A stretch of 64,000 bases of DNA. Source: Streptomyces sp. AA1529 (lineage in GTDB: Bacteria > Actinomycetota > Actinomycetes > Streptomycetales > Streptomycetaceae). Under the pieces are notes generated by a model that was not told the origin of the DNA, made no database searches, and was given only the letters and a program-made list of their open reading frames with translations. The number at the start of each line of letters is the position of its first letter. Position 1 is the stretch's first letter. The stretch spans positions 24,996-88,995 of the forward strand of contig NZ_ALAP01000099.1 of the NCBI RefSeq assembly GCF_000280905.1. Direction: 5' to 3'. Shown here piece after piece: positions 33,809-43,000 of this stretch. The position numbers were made by a program, and so were the translations under genes.

Positions 33809-35287
33809 TCACACCCTGAAGACGGTGCCCAGGAACTCCTTCAGCAGCCTTTCCTTGAGCGGCCCGGGCAGCGCGTCCAGGAGCATCAGGACGGGCGCCG
33901 TCCGGGCCGGAAGCCCACCCTCGCCGTCCAGTCCGGCATGGGCGAGCACGGCCTCGACCTCCTGCGGCCCGAGCAGGTCCGGATCCAGCCCGGCGGCGAG
34001 CTCGGCGAGCCCCGGGTCGACCGCGGCGCGCGGCAGCCGGCGGGCCGTGCGGAGCGCGGCGGCGAGATCCCCGAGCAGGCCCTCCACCCGGTCCACGGTC
34101 GCCGGGGTCAGGGTGAGGTGCAGGTTGGGCGGCATGCCCGCATAGGAGAGCTGGGGTTGCAGGTACCAGCCCGCAGCGCGCATCTCGTCGGCGGTGTGCA
34201 GCACGAGGCCCGGATCCGGTTCCGCGCCGCCTGCCCCGCCGAGCACGGTGAACGCCACCACCCCCGCGACCGGTTCGCCCAGCACCCGCACCCCGTCGAT
34301 CCCGCGCAGCCCCGCCAGCAGCCGCTCCGATGCCTCCGCGACCCGGGCCGCCAGCGCGGTGTAGCCCGTCTCGCCCACGTGCTGGAGCACCGCCCATGCC
34401 TGGGCCAGCAGACCGGCGGATTTCGTGCCCTGCGCGGTCGGGTTCACCACCGGGTACCCCGGCCAGGACGCGTGCGCGAAGTACTGGTGGCGGCGCAGCT
34501 CCGCATCGGCGTAGAGGACGACGGAGGCCCCCTTGTCGGTGTACGCGTACTTGTGCAGGTCGACGGAGAGCGAGGTGACGCCGGGAACCGTGAGGTCGAA
34601 CGCGGGCACCTGGTGCCCGGTGCCGCGCAGCCAGGGCAGCAGCCACCCGCCGAGGCAGGCGTCGACATGGCACAGCACGCCCCGCGCGGCGGCCGACGCG
34701 GCGATCTCGGCCACCGGATCCAGCACCCCGTGCGCGTACGACGGGGCGGAGGCGACCACGAGCGCCGTGCGGTCGGTGAGCGCGGCGGCCATCGCGCCGG
34801 CGTCCGCGCGGAAGGTGGCCGGGTCGACCGGAACCGTGACCGCCTCCAGCCCCAGATAGTGCGCGGCCTTGTGGAACGCGGCGTGCGCGGTGGCGGGCAG
34901 GACCAGTTGGGGCGCGGTGATGCCGCGCACCGCACGGGCCTGGTCCCGGGCGGCCTTCACGGCGAGCAGGATGCTCTCGGTGCCGCCGCTGGTGAACGTC
35001 CCCTGGGTGCCCGGTGCGCCCAGCAGCGCCGTGGCCGCGCGGACCACGTCGTTCTCCAGCCGCGCCACGCTGGGGAAGACGGTCGGGTCGAGGCCGTTGA
35101 CGGTCGCGAACTCCGTGTAGGCGGCGGCCGCGAGTCCGTCCACCTCGGCGCGCCCCGCGTCGTAGACGTAGGCGAAGGTGCGTCCGCCACGGGTGGGCGC
35201 GTCCGCCTCGCGCAGTGTCCGCAGCTCGGCGAGCACCTGCTGCGCGGACCGGCCCTCGGACGGCGGGCGGATGGGATCAGTCGGCAC
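33809..35287 (-). CDS. Group II pyridoxal-dependent decarboxylase
   Basis: 492 residues, fold type I PLP enzyme. GTFTSGGTESILLAVKAARDQ binds the cofactor phosphate, CHVDACLGGWLLPWLRG holds the ring, and SVDLHKYAYTDKGASVVLY carries the Schiff-base lysine. The sequence sits between sphingosine-1-phosphate lyase-like and glutamate/tyrosine decarboxylase-like enzymes, so the substrate is open. The GTG at 35287 has AAGGAG upstream. The frame continues upstream through a run of 11 G, but that part is low-complexity and not conserved. Confidence 0.85.
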   Translation of the reverse strand: MPTDPIRPPSEGRSAQQVLAELRTLREADAPTRGGRTFAYVYDAGRAEVDGLAAAAYTEFATVNGLDPTVFPSVARLENDVVRAATALLGAPGTQGTFTSGGTESILLAVKAARDQARAVRGITAPQLVLPATAHAAFHKAAHYLGLEAVTVPVDPATFRADAGAMAAALTDRTALVVASAPSYAHGVLDPVAEIAASAAARGVLCHVDACLGGWLLPWLRGTGHQVPAFDLTVPGVTSLSVDLHKYAYTDKGASVVLYADAELRRHQYFAHASWPGYPVVNPTAQGTKSAGLLAQAWAVLQHVGETGYTALAARVAEASERLLAGLRGIDGVRVLGEPVAGVVAFTVLGGAGGAEPDPGLVLHTADEMRAAGWYLQPQLSYAGMPPNLHLTLTPATVDRVEGLLGDLAAALRTARRLPRAAVDPGLAELAAGLDPDLLGPQEVEAVLAHAGLDGEGGLPARTAPVLMLLDALPGPLKERLLKEFLGTVFRV

Positions 35288-35643
35288 GGCCGGGCTCCTT
35301 CTGCGCGGATGTGGATGCGGACGGGGACGGGCCGGGTGCGGGCGCCGCCGGGGGGGGGGGCAGCCGCGCCGCCGGGTCGTCCTCCCGGTGGCGGTGCAGC
35401 AGGTGCCCGTGCACAGCGGCCCCAGGCCGTACCCGACGCGCACCCGGCGCGGCAGGGGCGAAGCTGCCGCGCCACCCGCCCCCGTGACTGCCATGGCGCC
35501 GATCATGGGGGAGCGGCCGAGCTCCGACAAGAGGCGTGCAGCACGCTGTCCGGTCACCGCGGAAGGCGCCCGAGACGCTTCGCGGACGCGGCCAGTGGGA
35601 CACAGGGGCACTGGTGGACGGGGCGCGGTGTTAGGAATGAGTC
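35288..35643. other. 356-bp intergenic region with a G11 run
   Basis: This separates the divergent decarboxylase and sensor-phosphatase genes. It holds the decarboxylase ribosome-binding site next to 35288 and a homopolymer of 11 G (35350-35360). The rest is GC-rich sequence in which I recognise no gene or clear promoter. An AGGA near 35633 serves the gene at 35644. Confidence 0.6.
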
Positions 35644-38442
35644 ATGAAGCTGCCTCTCCGCCGCCCCGGGAACCGGCCGCCGCGGCCCGCCACCCGCTCC
35701 GCGGACAAGGGCCGTTCGCTGCTCCGCCTGCGCAGCGCGGCCGGTCAGGTGTTCGTGCTGCAGGTCGTCCTCGTGCTGCTGCTGGTCGCCGCGGCGGTGG
35801 CGGCCCAGGTCGTACAGGCGCAGCGGGACGCCACGAGCCGGGCCCGCGAGAAGTCGGTCGCGGTGGCCCAGGCGTTCGCGCACGCCCCGGGGGTGGCGGA
35901 GGCGATGCGGGGCCCGCATCCGGCCAGGGAGCTCCAGCCGCGCACCGAGGCCGCCCGCAAGGACGCCGGTGTCGACTTCATCGTGCTCATGAGCCGGAAG
36001 GGGATCCGCTACACCCAGCCCAATCCGTCGCTGATCGGGAAGAAGTTCGTCGGCACGATCGAACCGTCGCTCCGCGGCCGCACCACGGTGGAGCGGGTCA
36101 CCGGCCCCCGCACCGGCGGGGACACCAACGTCGTGCAAGCCGTCGTGCCCGTCCGGGACTCCGACGGCACCATCGTCGGCCTGTCGTCGGCGGGGCTGGC
36201 GGTACGCAACGTCGCGGGCATGACCGACCAGCAGCTGCCGATCATCCTCGGCGCGGGCGGTGTCGCCCTGGTGGCCGTCATCGGCGGGACGGCCCTGGTC
36301 TCCAGGCGGCTGCTGCGCCAGACGCACGGCCTCGGGCCCGCGGAGATGACGCGGATGTACGAGCACCACGACGCCGTGCTGCACGCGGTGCGGGAGGGCG
36401 TGCTCATCCTCGACGCCGACGGGCGCCTCGTGCTGGCCAACGACGAGGCCCGCCGGCTGCTGGACCTGCCTCCCGGCACCGAGCGGCGGCACGTGGGCGA
36501 ACTGGACCTGGCCGAGGGCATCGCACGGCTGCTGGTGTCGGGTGAGCCCGTCACCGACGAGGTGCTGCTGTCCGGGGACCGGCTGCTGGCGGTGAACATA
36601 CGCCCCACCTCCCGGCACGGGGGCGCGCTCGGCAGTGTGGTGACGCTGCGTGACACCACGGAGCTGTCGGCCGTGTCGGGGCGTGCCCAGGTGGCGCGGG
36701 AGCGGCTGAAGCTGCTGTACGAGTCGGGGGTGCGGATCGGCACCACGCTGGATGTGGCCCGCACGGCGCGGGAGCTGGCCCAGGTGGCGGTGCCCGGGTT
36801 CGCCGACCTGGCGGCCGTCGACCTGCTGGACGAGGTGGTGCGCGGCCAGGAACCGGCCCCGCAGGCACAGCGCCGGGTGCGCCGGGTGGCGGTCGGCGAA
36901 CGGCCGGAGGGACTCCCGCTGTACGAGGTCGGGGAGGCGATCGTCTTCCGGCCGGGTTCGCCGCAGGCCCGCGCGCTCGACGCGGAGCGGGCGGTGCTGG
37001 AGGCTGATCTGCACCACGCGGAGGAGTGGCTGCGGCACGACCCGGAGCGCGCGCGGCGGACGCTGGAGTTCGGCGTCCACTCGCTGATCACCGTCCCGCT
37101 GCGGGCCAGGGGAGTGATTCTGGGCATCGCGCACTTCTGGCGCAGCGGCGACTCGCCGGGCTTCGACGAGGACGACGTCTCCTTCTCCGAGGAGTTGGCG
37201 ACGCGGGCCGCGGTGGCCATCGACAACGCGCGCCGCTACACCCGCGAGCACGCCATGGCCGTGACCCTGCAGCGCAGCCTGCTGCCGCGCGGACTGCCCA
37301 AGCAGGCGGCCCTGGAGGCGGCCTGGCGCTACGTGCCCGCGGAGGCGGGGGTGGGCGGCGACTGGTTCGACGTCATCCCCCTCTCCGGCACCCGCGTCGC
37401 GCTGGTCGTCGGCGACGTGGTGGGGCACGGACTGCACGCGGCCGCGACGATGGGGCGGCTGCGCACCGCCGTGCACAACTTCTCCACCCTCGACCTGCCC
37501 CCCGACGAACTGCTCGCCCACCTGGACGAGCTGGTGGCCCGCATCGACGACGAGGAGAGCGACGCCGACCCGAGCGGGCGGCAGTACGAGGGAGTGGCCG
37601 GAGCGACCTGCCTGTACGCCGTGTACGACCCGGTGACGGGCTCCTGCACCCTCGCCCGTGCCGGCCACCACTGCCCCGCGGTGGTGTACCCGGACGGCAC
37701 GGTCGGTTATGCGGACGTTCCCGCCTCCCCACCGCTCGGTCTGGGCGGCCACCCCTTCGAGACCACGGAGCTGCACCTGCCCGAGGGCGCCCAGCTCGTG
37801 CTGTACACCGACGGTCTGGTCGAGAGCCGGGACCGGGACATCGACACCGGTCTGGAGATCCTCCGCTCCGTGCTGGAGGAGACCGCGGGCGCGGGGCCGG
37901 ACGAGACGGCCCGCGCGGTCGCCGGTTCCGTCATGCCGGCCCACCCGTCCGACGATGTCGCCCTGCTGGTGGCCCGCATCCGCAGGCTCGCCCCGGACCA
38001 GGTCGCCAAGTGGCAGGTCGACCCCGACCCGGCGGCCGTCGCCCCGGTCCGCGCCGAGTGCGCGGCGCGGCTGCGCGAGTGGGGCCTGGAGGAGATCGGG
38101 CACACGACCGAGCTGATCCTCAGCGAACTGATCACCAACGCCATCCGCTACGGGAAGGAGCCGATCCAGGTCCGCCTCCTGCACGACGAGGACAGTCTCA
38201 TCTGCGAGGTCTCCGACGGCAGCGGAACCTCCCCGCATCTGCGCCGCGCCTCGACCACCGACGAGGGGGGCCGCGGTCTCTTCCTCGTCGCCCAGTTCGC
38301 CCAGCGCTGGGGCACCCGCTACATCCCCGGCGGCAAGGTCATCTGGACCGAGCAGCAGTTGCGCGGCGGCGGCTCCGCGCGCCCGGCCGAGCAGTTGCCG
38401 GCCGACGCGCTGCTGGACCAGTTCGACGACGGGGGCTGGTGA
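35644..38442 (+). CDS. Membrane sensor SpoIIE-type phosphatase with PAS, GAF and anti-sigma kinase domains
   Basis: 932 residues. A transmembrane helix (about 34-58) and a CitA/DcuS-like single-Cache sensor outside (about 60-195) are followed by a second helix (about 199-222). Inside lie PAS (about 240-345), GAF (about 365-535), PP2C/SpoIIE phosphatase (about 555-780) with metal-binding Asp573/Asp576 (GGDWFD) and Asp591 (GDVVGHG), and a GHKL kinase domain (about 800-910) with N-box ELITNAIRY and GGRGLFLVAQF. It should convert an external ligand signal into dephosphorylation and perhaps phosphorylation of an anti-anti-sigma partner. No such partner gene is nearby. Confidence 0.92.
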   Translation: MKLPLRRPGNRPPRPATRSADKGRSLLRLRSAAGQVFVLQVVLVLLLVAAAVAAQVVQAQRDATSRAREKSVAVAQAFAHAPGVAEAMRGPHPARELQPRTEAARKDAGVDFIVLMSRKGIRYTQPNPSLIGKKFVGTIEPSLRGRTTVERVTGPRTGGDTNVVQAVVPVRDSDGTIVGLSSAGLAVRNVAGMTDQQLPIILGAGGVALVAVIGGTALVSRRLLRQTHGLGPAEMTRMYEHHDAVLHAVREGVLILDADGRLVLANDEARRLLDLPPGTERRHVGELDLAEGIARLLVSGEPVTDEVLLSGDRLLAVNIRPTSRHGGALGSVVTLRDTTELSAVSGRAQVARERLKLLYESGVRIGTTLDVARTARELAQVAVPGFADLAAVDLLDEVVRGQEPAPQAQRRVRRVAVGERPEGLPLYEVGEAIVFRPGSPQARALDAERAVLEADLHHAEEWLRHDPERARRTLEFGVHSLITVPLRARGVILGIAHFWRSGDSPGFDEDDVSFSEELATRAAVAIDNARRYTREHAMAVTLQRSLLPRGLPKQAALEAAWRYVPAEAGVGGDWFDVIPLSGTRVALVVGDVVGHGLHAAATMGRLRTAVHNFSTLDLPPDELLAHLDELVARIDDEESDADPSGRQYEGVAGATCLYAVYDPVTGSCTLARAGHHCPAVVYPDGTVGYADVPASPPLGLGGHPFETTELHLPEGAQLVLYTDGLVESRDRDIDTGLEILRSVLEETAGAGPDETARAVAGSVMPAHPSDDVALLVARIRRLAPDQVAKWQVDPDPAAVAPVRAECAARLREWGLEEIGHTTELILSELITNAIRYGKEPIQVRLLHDEDSLICEVSDGSGTSPHLRRASTTDEGGRGLFLVAQFAQRWGTRYIPGGKVIWTEQQLRGGGSARPAEQLPADALLDQFDDGGW

Positions 38443-38643
38443 CACGCTGGGGTGGTGCGGCCGCCGTACCGCCCTCACGCGGTGGCGCACGCGAGCAGCC
38501 ACGCGGCTTCGGCGTCCCGGTGCGGAGCGACCGGCCGACTGCCCGACGGCGCACGGCACCCACCGGCCCGCAGGCCCGCCGGGGGAGTGGGCCGGGTCCG
38601 GCCGCCGGAGCGGCTCGGGGCGTGCGGCGCCGCGCGGCCGTCG

Positions 38644-39651
38644 TCAGGCCGCGGCGGTGCCGGCTCCCGCGGCGGCCAGGGCGGCGTCCGTGTCGGCGGC
38701 CGCCAGGTCGGCGTTGATCCGGGCGCCCGCCAGCGCCCCCGCTGCGGCGGAGGCCCCCACCTGGGCGGTGGGATCGGCGGCGTTGCCCGCCACCCACACC
38801 CCGGGCACTGCGGTGGCTCCGGCCGCGTCCGCGGTGAACCGGCGGCCCATCCCCTCGGGCAGGTCCTCCAGCGGCAGGCCCAGACCGGTCAGGCCCTCGG
38901 CGCGGGCCCGCATCGAGGTCGCGACCGCGAGCACCCGGCGGGCGACCACCTGGCCGTCCGTCAGCCGCACCCCGGCGATGCCGCCGTCGCCGTCCTGCAC
39001 GACCTGCTCGACCGGGGTGCCGACGACGCGGATGCCGCGGGCGTCGAATCGCGCCCGGGTGTCCGCGTCCAGCCCGGTGCCGCGGGTGAAGTAGACCAGA
39101 TCCTCGGTCAGCTGGCGGAAGAGCAGCGCGTGGTGGAGGGAGGCCGGGCCGGTGGCGAGGACGCCGACCGGCTGGTCGCGCACCTCCCAGCCGTGGCAGT
39201 ACGGGCAGTGCACCACGCTCCGTCCCCAGTGCTCCGCGAGCCCGGGGACGTCGGGCAGCACGTCCCGCAGCCCGGTGGCCACCAGCAGTCGGCGTGCCGT
39301 CAGTGTGCGGCCGTCGGCCAAGGTGACGGTGAAGCGCGGGTCGCCCGCGGCGGACGGCTCGGCCGGTTCGGCGCCGGCCACCTCGCCGGGCACGAGCACG
39401 CCGCCGTAGCGCTGCACCTCCTCCCGGCCCCGCGCGTAGAGCTCGGCGGGCGGCACGCCGTCCAGGCCCAGCAGGCCGTGCACGCCCTCGGCCGGCGTGT
39501 TGCGCGGCGTGCCGCTGTCCACCACGACGACCGAGCGGCGGGAGCGGGCGAGCATCAGGGCGCCGTTGAGCCCCGCGGCGCCGCCGCCGATCACCAGCGT
39601 GTCGACGGTCTCCCCCGAGAGCGGGCCGGTCCCGGCAGTCGTTCCAGGCAT
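38644..39651 (-). CDS. Thioredoxin-reductase-like FAD/NAD(P) oxidoreductase
   Basis: 335 residues. An N-terminal FAD loop (TLVIGGGAAGLNGALMLARS) is followed by the redox-active CxxC in VVHCPYCHGWEVRD and the C-terminal FAD motif GVWVAGNAADPTAQVGASAAAG. It oxidises NAD(P)H and reduces a disulfide or small substrate. Enzymes of this group commonly pair with a divergent XRE-cupin regulator, as here (96-bp gap). The 201 bp after its stop (38443-38643) contain no clear feature. Confidence 0.88.
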   Translation of the reverse strand: MPGTTAGTGPLSGETVDTLVIGGGAAGLNGALMLARSRRSVVVVDSGTPRNTPAEGVHGLLGLDGVPPAELYARGREEVQRYGGVLVPGEVAGAEPAEPSAAGDPRFTVTLADGRTLTARRLLVATGLRDVLPDVPGLAEHWGRSVVHCPYCHGWEVRDQPVGVLATGPASLHHALLFRQLTEDLVYFTRGTGLDADTRARFDARGIRVVGTPVEQVVQDGDGGIAGVRLTDGQVVARRVLAVATSMRARAEGLTGLGLPLEDLPEGMGRRFTADAAGATAVPGVWVAGNAADPTAQVGASAAAGALAGARINADLAAADTDAALAAAGAGTAAA

Positions 39652-39732
39652 GGGGCGTGCCCTCCTTCAGGTACGGGGCCCGGCCGCTCCGGGCCCGCTG
39701 TGGACGACGCTAACCAGACGTTGCACGCTCAG

Positions 39733-39750
39733 CATAGGATGTTGCCTATG
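39733..39750. promoter_or_regulatory. Inverted repeat over the XRE-cupin start
   Basis: CATAGG (39733-39738) and CCTATG (39745-39750) are perfect arms around 6 bp. TAGGAT (39735-39740) is a plausible -10 placed 7 bp before the ATG at 39748, suggesting a leaderless mRNA. A protein bound to the repeat would block it, consistent with autoregulation. The TAGGA could instead be read as a weak ribosome-binding site. Confidence 0.5.
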
Positions 39751-40326
39751 ACGCAAATTGATGGCGAGCTGGACAGCCTGGTACGCAAACGCATCAGGGC
39801 GATGCGGGTGGCGCAGGGCTGGTCCCTGGAAGAACTGGCCACCCGCGCCCGGCTGAGCCAGTCCACGCTCAGCCGCATCGAGAACGGCCGTCGCCGGCTG
39901 GCGCTGGACACCCTCGTCACCCTGGCCCGCGCCCTGGACACCACCTTGGACCAGCTGGTGGAGACCGCCTCCGACGACGTCGTCACCAGCCCGATCGTCG
40001 ACAGCGCGCACGGGATGCTGCAGTGGCCGCTCAAGAGCGACCCGGGCGTGACCGTCGTGCGCCAGCGCATGACCGACCCGCCGCCCGACAACCCCGCCCG
40101 GATGCGCGCGCACCCCGGCCGGGAATGGCTGGTCGTCCTCTCCGGCACCGCGGTCCTGCTGCTGGGAAACCGCCGCCTGCGGGTCGAGACCAACCAGGCG
40201 GCGGAGTTTCCCACGATGCTGCCGCACGCCATCGGTGCCGACGGCGGCCCCTGCGAGGTCCTCGGGATCTTCGACCGGGACGCCCGCCGGGGGCACCAGC
40301 GGGATCGCGGCGAGCGCGGCGCATAG
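39748..40326 (+). CDS. XRE-cupin transcriptional regulator
   Basis: 192 residues. An N-terminal helix-turn-helix (about 11-65; VRKRIRAMRVAQGWSLEELATRARLSQSTLSRIENGRRRLALDTL) is followed by a C-terminal cupin barrel (about 105-180; HPGREWLVVLSGTAVLLLGNRRLRVETNQAAEFPTMLPHAIGA). The cupin binds a small ligand. It probably regulates itself and the divergent flavoenzyme gene. An in-frame ATG at 39739 is an alternative start. Confidence 0.9.
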   Translation: MTQIDGELDSLVRKRIRAMRVAQGWSLEELATRARLSQSTLSRIENGRRRLALDTLVTLARALDTTLDQLVETASDDVVTSPIVDSAHGMLQWPLKSDPGVTVVRQRMTDPPPDNPARMRAHPGREWLVVLSGTAVLLLGNRRLRVETNQAAEFPTMLPHAIGADGGPCEVLGIFDRDARRGHQRDRGERGA

Positions 40327-40449
40327 CGTCCGCCGGGGTCCGCCGCCTCGCAGGGGTGGCCTTGCGCGTCCGGCAGCCCCCGGTGCCCGCTTCTTGCGTA
40401 TCCGGAAAGGAATCGTGCCGTACTCGCATGACCGTCCTAGCGTGGCGGC

Positions 40450-41319
40450 ATGCCCCACACCCACTCGTCCGCGCCCCGTCGGGGCGCCTCCGACGCCCAC
40501 CAGCCCCAGGACCACGACCAGGCCGAGCTCCTCGACCTGGACGCGGAGGTCCTCGCCGAACACCTCGCGACCATCACCGCATGGCTGCCCGTCGAAGCGC
40601 CCCCGCGCCGGATCGCGGACCTCGGCTGCGGCACGGGAGCTGGCACCTTCGCCCTCCTCGACCGCTTCCCCGACGCCCACGTCACGGCCGTCGACTCCTC
40701 CTCCGAGCACCTGCGACGCCTCCGGGAGAAGGCCCGCGCCCAGGGTGTGGCGGAGCGCGTGCACCCGGTGCGCGCCGACCTGGACGACGCCGACTGGCCC
40801 GATCTGGGCACCCCGGACCTGGTGTGGGCCTCCGCCTCGATGCACCACATGGCCCACCCCGAGCGCGCACTGCGCCGCATCCACGACGCCCTGCCGCCCG
40901 GCGGGCTGTTCGCCGTGGTCGAGCTGGCGGGCTTCCCCCGTTTCCTGCCGCCCGACGCGCCCGAGGACCAGCCCGGCCTGGAAGAGCGCTGCCACGCGGC
41001 GAACGACCGGTACCACGCCGCGCACATGCCACACCGCGGCGCCGACTGGGGGCCGAAGCTGACCGCCGCCGGATTCGCCCTCGACGGGCAGCGCACCCTC
41101 GAGGTGAACATCGCCGGCTCCCGCGACGAGGCCGTTGCCGCCTATGCGCTGAGCAGCCTGCGACGCATGCGCGGCAGTCTCGCCGACGCGCTCCCCGCGG
41201 AGGACCTCGCCGCACTCGACCGGCTGCTGGACACCGGTGGCCCGCACAGCATCACACGCCGCCGCGACCTCGCGGTCCGTACGGTACGCACCGTCTGGGC
41301 GGCCCGGCGCGGCGACTGA
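40450..41319 (+). CDS. SAM-dependent methyltransferase
   Basis: 289 residues with a class I methyltransferase fold: motif I IADLGCGTGAGTFALLDRFP, acidic loop VTAVDSSSEHL, and LVWASASMHHMAHPERALRRIHDALPPGGLFAVVE. The C-terminal cap is variable, so the acceptor is unknown. TAGCGT at 40438-40443 lies 6 bp before the ATG and there is no obvious Shine-Dalgarno, suggesting a leaderless mRNA. It converges with the MFS exporter gene. Confidence 0.88.
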   Translation: MPHTHSSAPRRGASDAHQPQDHDQAELLDLDAEVLAEHLATITAWLPVEAPPRRIADLGCGTGAGTFALLDRFPDAHVTAVDSSSEHLRRLREKARAQGVAERVHPVRADLDDADWPDLGTPDLVWASASMHHMAHPERALRRIHDALPPGGLFAVVELAGFPRFLPPDAPEDQPGLEERCHAANDRYHAAHMPHRGADWGPKLTAAGFALDGQRTLEVNIAGSRDEAVAAYALSSLRRMRGSLADALPAEDLAALDRLLDTGGPHSITRRRDLAVRTVRTVWAARRGD

Positions 41320-41382
41320 ACCGGCACGCCGTGCCGTTCGACCCCGGCGGTTCCCACCGGTCCGCCGTCCGCCGCCGGGGGC

Positions 41383-42894
41383 TCAGCCCCCCGCGGCCGG
41401 GCCGGGCGCTGCCGGCGCGGCCGGCTCGGACCTGATGGGCCTCATGTTCACGAGTACCGCGGCGAGCACCGCGCCGAGCAGCATCACGCCCACCGCCACC
41501 CAGGTCGCGGTGGTGAATCCGTGCACCACGCCCTCCCGGACCACCGTCCGGCGCATCCGCGGATCGTGCAGATGATCGCGGACGTAGTGGTTGGTGACGC
41601 TGGTCGCCACGGTGTTGAGCAGCGCGGTGCCGATGGACCCGCCCACCTGCTGCGCGGTGTTCACGGTGGCCGAGGTGACCCCCGAATCGTGCGCTGCCAC
41701 GCCCTGCGTCGCCGTGGAGATCACCGGCATGAACGTGCAGCCCAGGCCCAGACCCAGGAGCAGTTCGGCGGGGAGCAGATGGCTGACGTACGAGGAGTCG
41801 GTGTCCAGCTGGGTCAGCACGGCCATGCCCGCCGCCGCCAGCAGCATGCCCGGCGCCATCAGCAGCCGCGGCGGGACCAGCGGCAGCAGCCGGGCCGAGA
41901 TCTGGGTGGAGCCGAGGATGATCGCGCCGCTGATCGGCAGATAGGCCAGCCCGGTGCGCAGCGGCGAGTAGCCGAGGATGCCCTGCATGTAGTAGGTCAG
42001 GAACAGGAACACCCCGAACATCCCCAGGGTGGCCATGCCCATGGTGAGGAAGCTGCCCGCACGGTTGCGGTCCCTGACGATGTGCAGCGGCAGCAGCGGA
42101 GTGCGCGCCCGGCCCTGCCACAGCACGAAGGCGGCCAGCAGCAGCCCGCTGCCGCACAGCAGCCCCAGCACCATCGCGCTGCCCCAGCCGCGGGGTTCGG
42201 CCTCGCTGACTCCGTAGACGAGTGCGAGCAGGCCCCCGCAGCCCAGCACCGCTCCGGGAAGGTCGAGCCGCGCCTCCGCGTGCCCGGGACGGTCGTGCAG
42301 CAGTGTCAGTGCGCCCAGCACCGCGGCCCCGGCGAACAGGATGTTGACGTACAGGCACCAGCGCCAGTCCAGATACTCGGTGAGGACTCCGCCCATCAGC
42401 AGCCCGATGGCGGCCCCGGCGCCGGCGACGGCGCCGTACACACCGAACGCCCTGCTCCTCTCCCGGGGGTCGGTGAACGTCGTCGACAGCAGCGAGAGCG
42501 CGGAGGGGGCCAGCAGCGCGGCGAAGACGCCCTGCAGCGCGCGGGCGCCGAAGAGCATTCCGGAGCTGCCCGCGGCGCCGCCGAGTCCGGATGCGACGGC
42601 GAATCCGATCAGCCCGATGACGAAGGTGCGCTTGCGGCCCACGAGGTCGGCCACCCGCCCGCCCAGCAGGAGCAGCCCGCCGAAGGCGAGCGTGTAGGCC
42701 GTGATGACCCACTGGCGGTTGTTGTCCGACATGTGCAGCTCGCGCTGCGCGGAGGGCAGCGCGACATTCACGATCGTCGCGTCCAGCACGACCATCAGCT
42801 GGGCGATCCCGATGACGATCAGGGCCCACCACCGGTGCCGGTCCACCGGGTCGGGTGCCTGGTCGCCGCTCGCGCGCACCCGGGCATCGGACAT
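41383..42894 (-). CDS. MFS transporter, DHA2/EmrB-QacA type
   Basis: 503 residues with about 14 membrane segments. LMVVLDATIVNVALPSAQRELHMSDNNRQWVITAYTLAFGGLLLLGGRVADLVGRKRTF carries the 14-TM drug:H+ antiporter motifs (D1 and motif A), and motif C follows near VYGAVAGAGAAIGLLMGGVL. It exports drugs or specialised metabolites using the proton gradient. The ATG at 42894 gives the usual short cytoplasmic N-terminus. No dedicated regulator is next to it. Confidence 0.9.
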   Translation of the reverse strand: MSDARVRASGDQAPDPVDRHRWWALIVIGIAQLMVVLDATIVNVALPSAQRELHMSDNNRQWVITAYTLAFGGLLLLGGRVADLVGRKRTFVIGLIGFAVASGLGGAAGSSGMLFGARALQGVFAALLAPSALSLLSTTFTDPRERSRAFGVYGAVAGAGAAIGLLMGGVLTEYLDWRWCLYVNILFAGAAVLGALTLLHDRPGHAEARLDLPGAVLGCGGLLALVYGVSEAEPRGWGSAMVLGLLCGSGLLLAAFVLWQGRARTPLLPLHIVRDRNRAGSFLTMGMATLGMFGVFLFLTYYMQGILGYSPLRTGLAYLPISGAIILGSTQISARLLPLVPPRLLMAPGMLLAAAGMAVLTQLDTDSSYVSHLLPAELLLGLGLGCTFMPVISTATQGVAAHDSGVTSATVNTAQQVGGSIGTALLNTVATSVTNHYVRDHLHDPRMRRTVVREGVVHGFTTATWVAVGVMLLGAVLAAVLVNMRPIRSEPAAPAAPGPAAGG

Positions 42895-43000
42895 AAGCCT
42901 CAGACAACCATCCAGTGGTGCATTCCGCATCCGCAGCAGAGGTCGGGCGGCGGCGGGCGGCCTCCGGCGTGTTCCGGGCGGACGTACCCGGCCCCCGGTC

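Noticed and set aside
35288..35611. A roughly 108-residue N-terminal extension of the decarboxylase
   Set aside because: The GTG at 35287 has a good AAGGAG, and the extension is low-complexity and crosses a G11 run.
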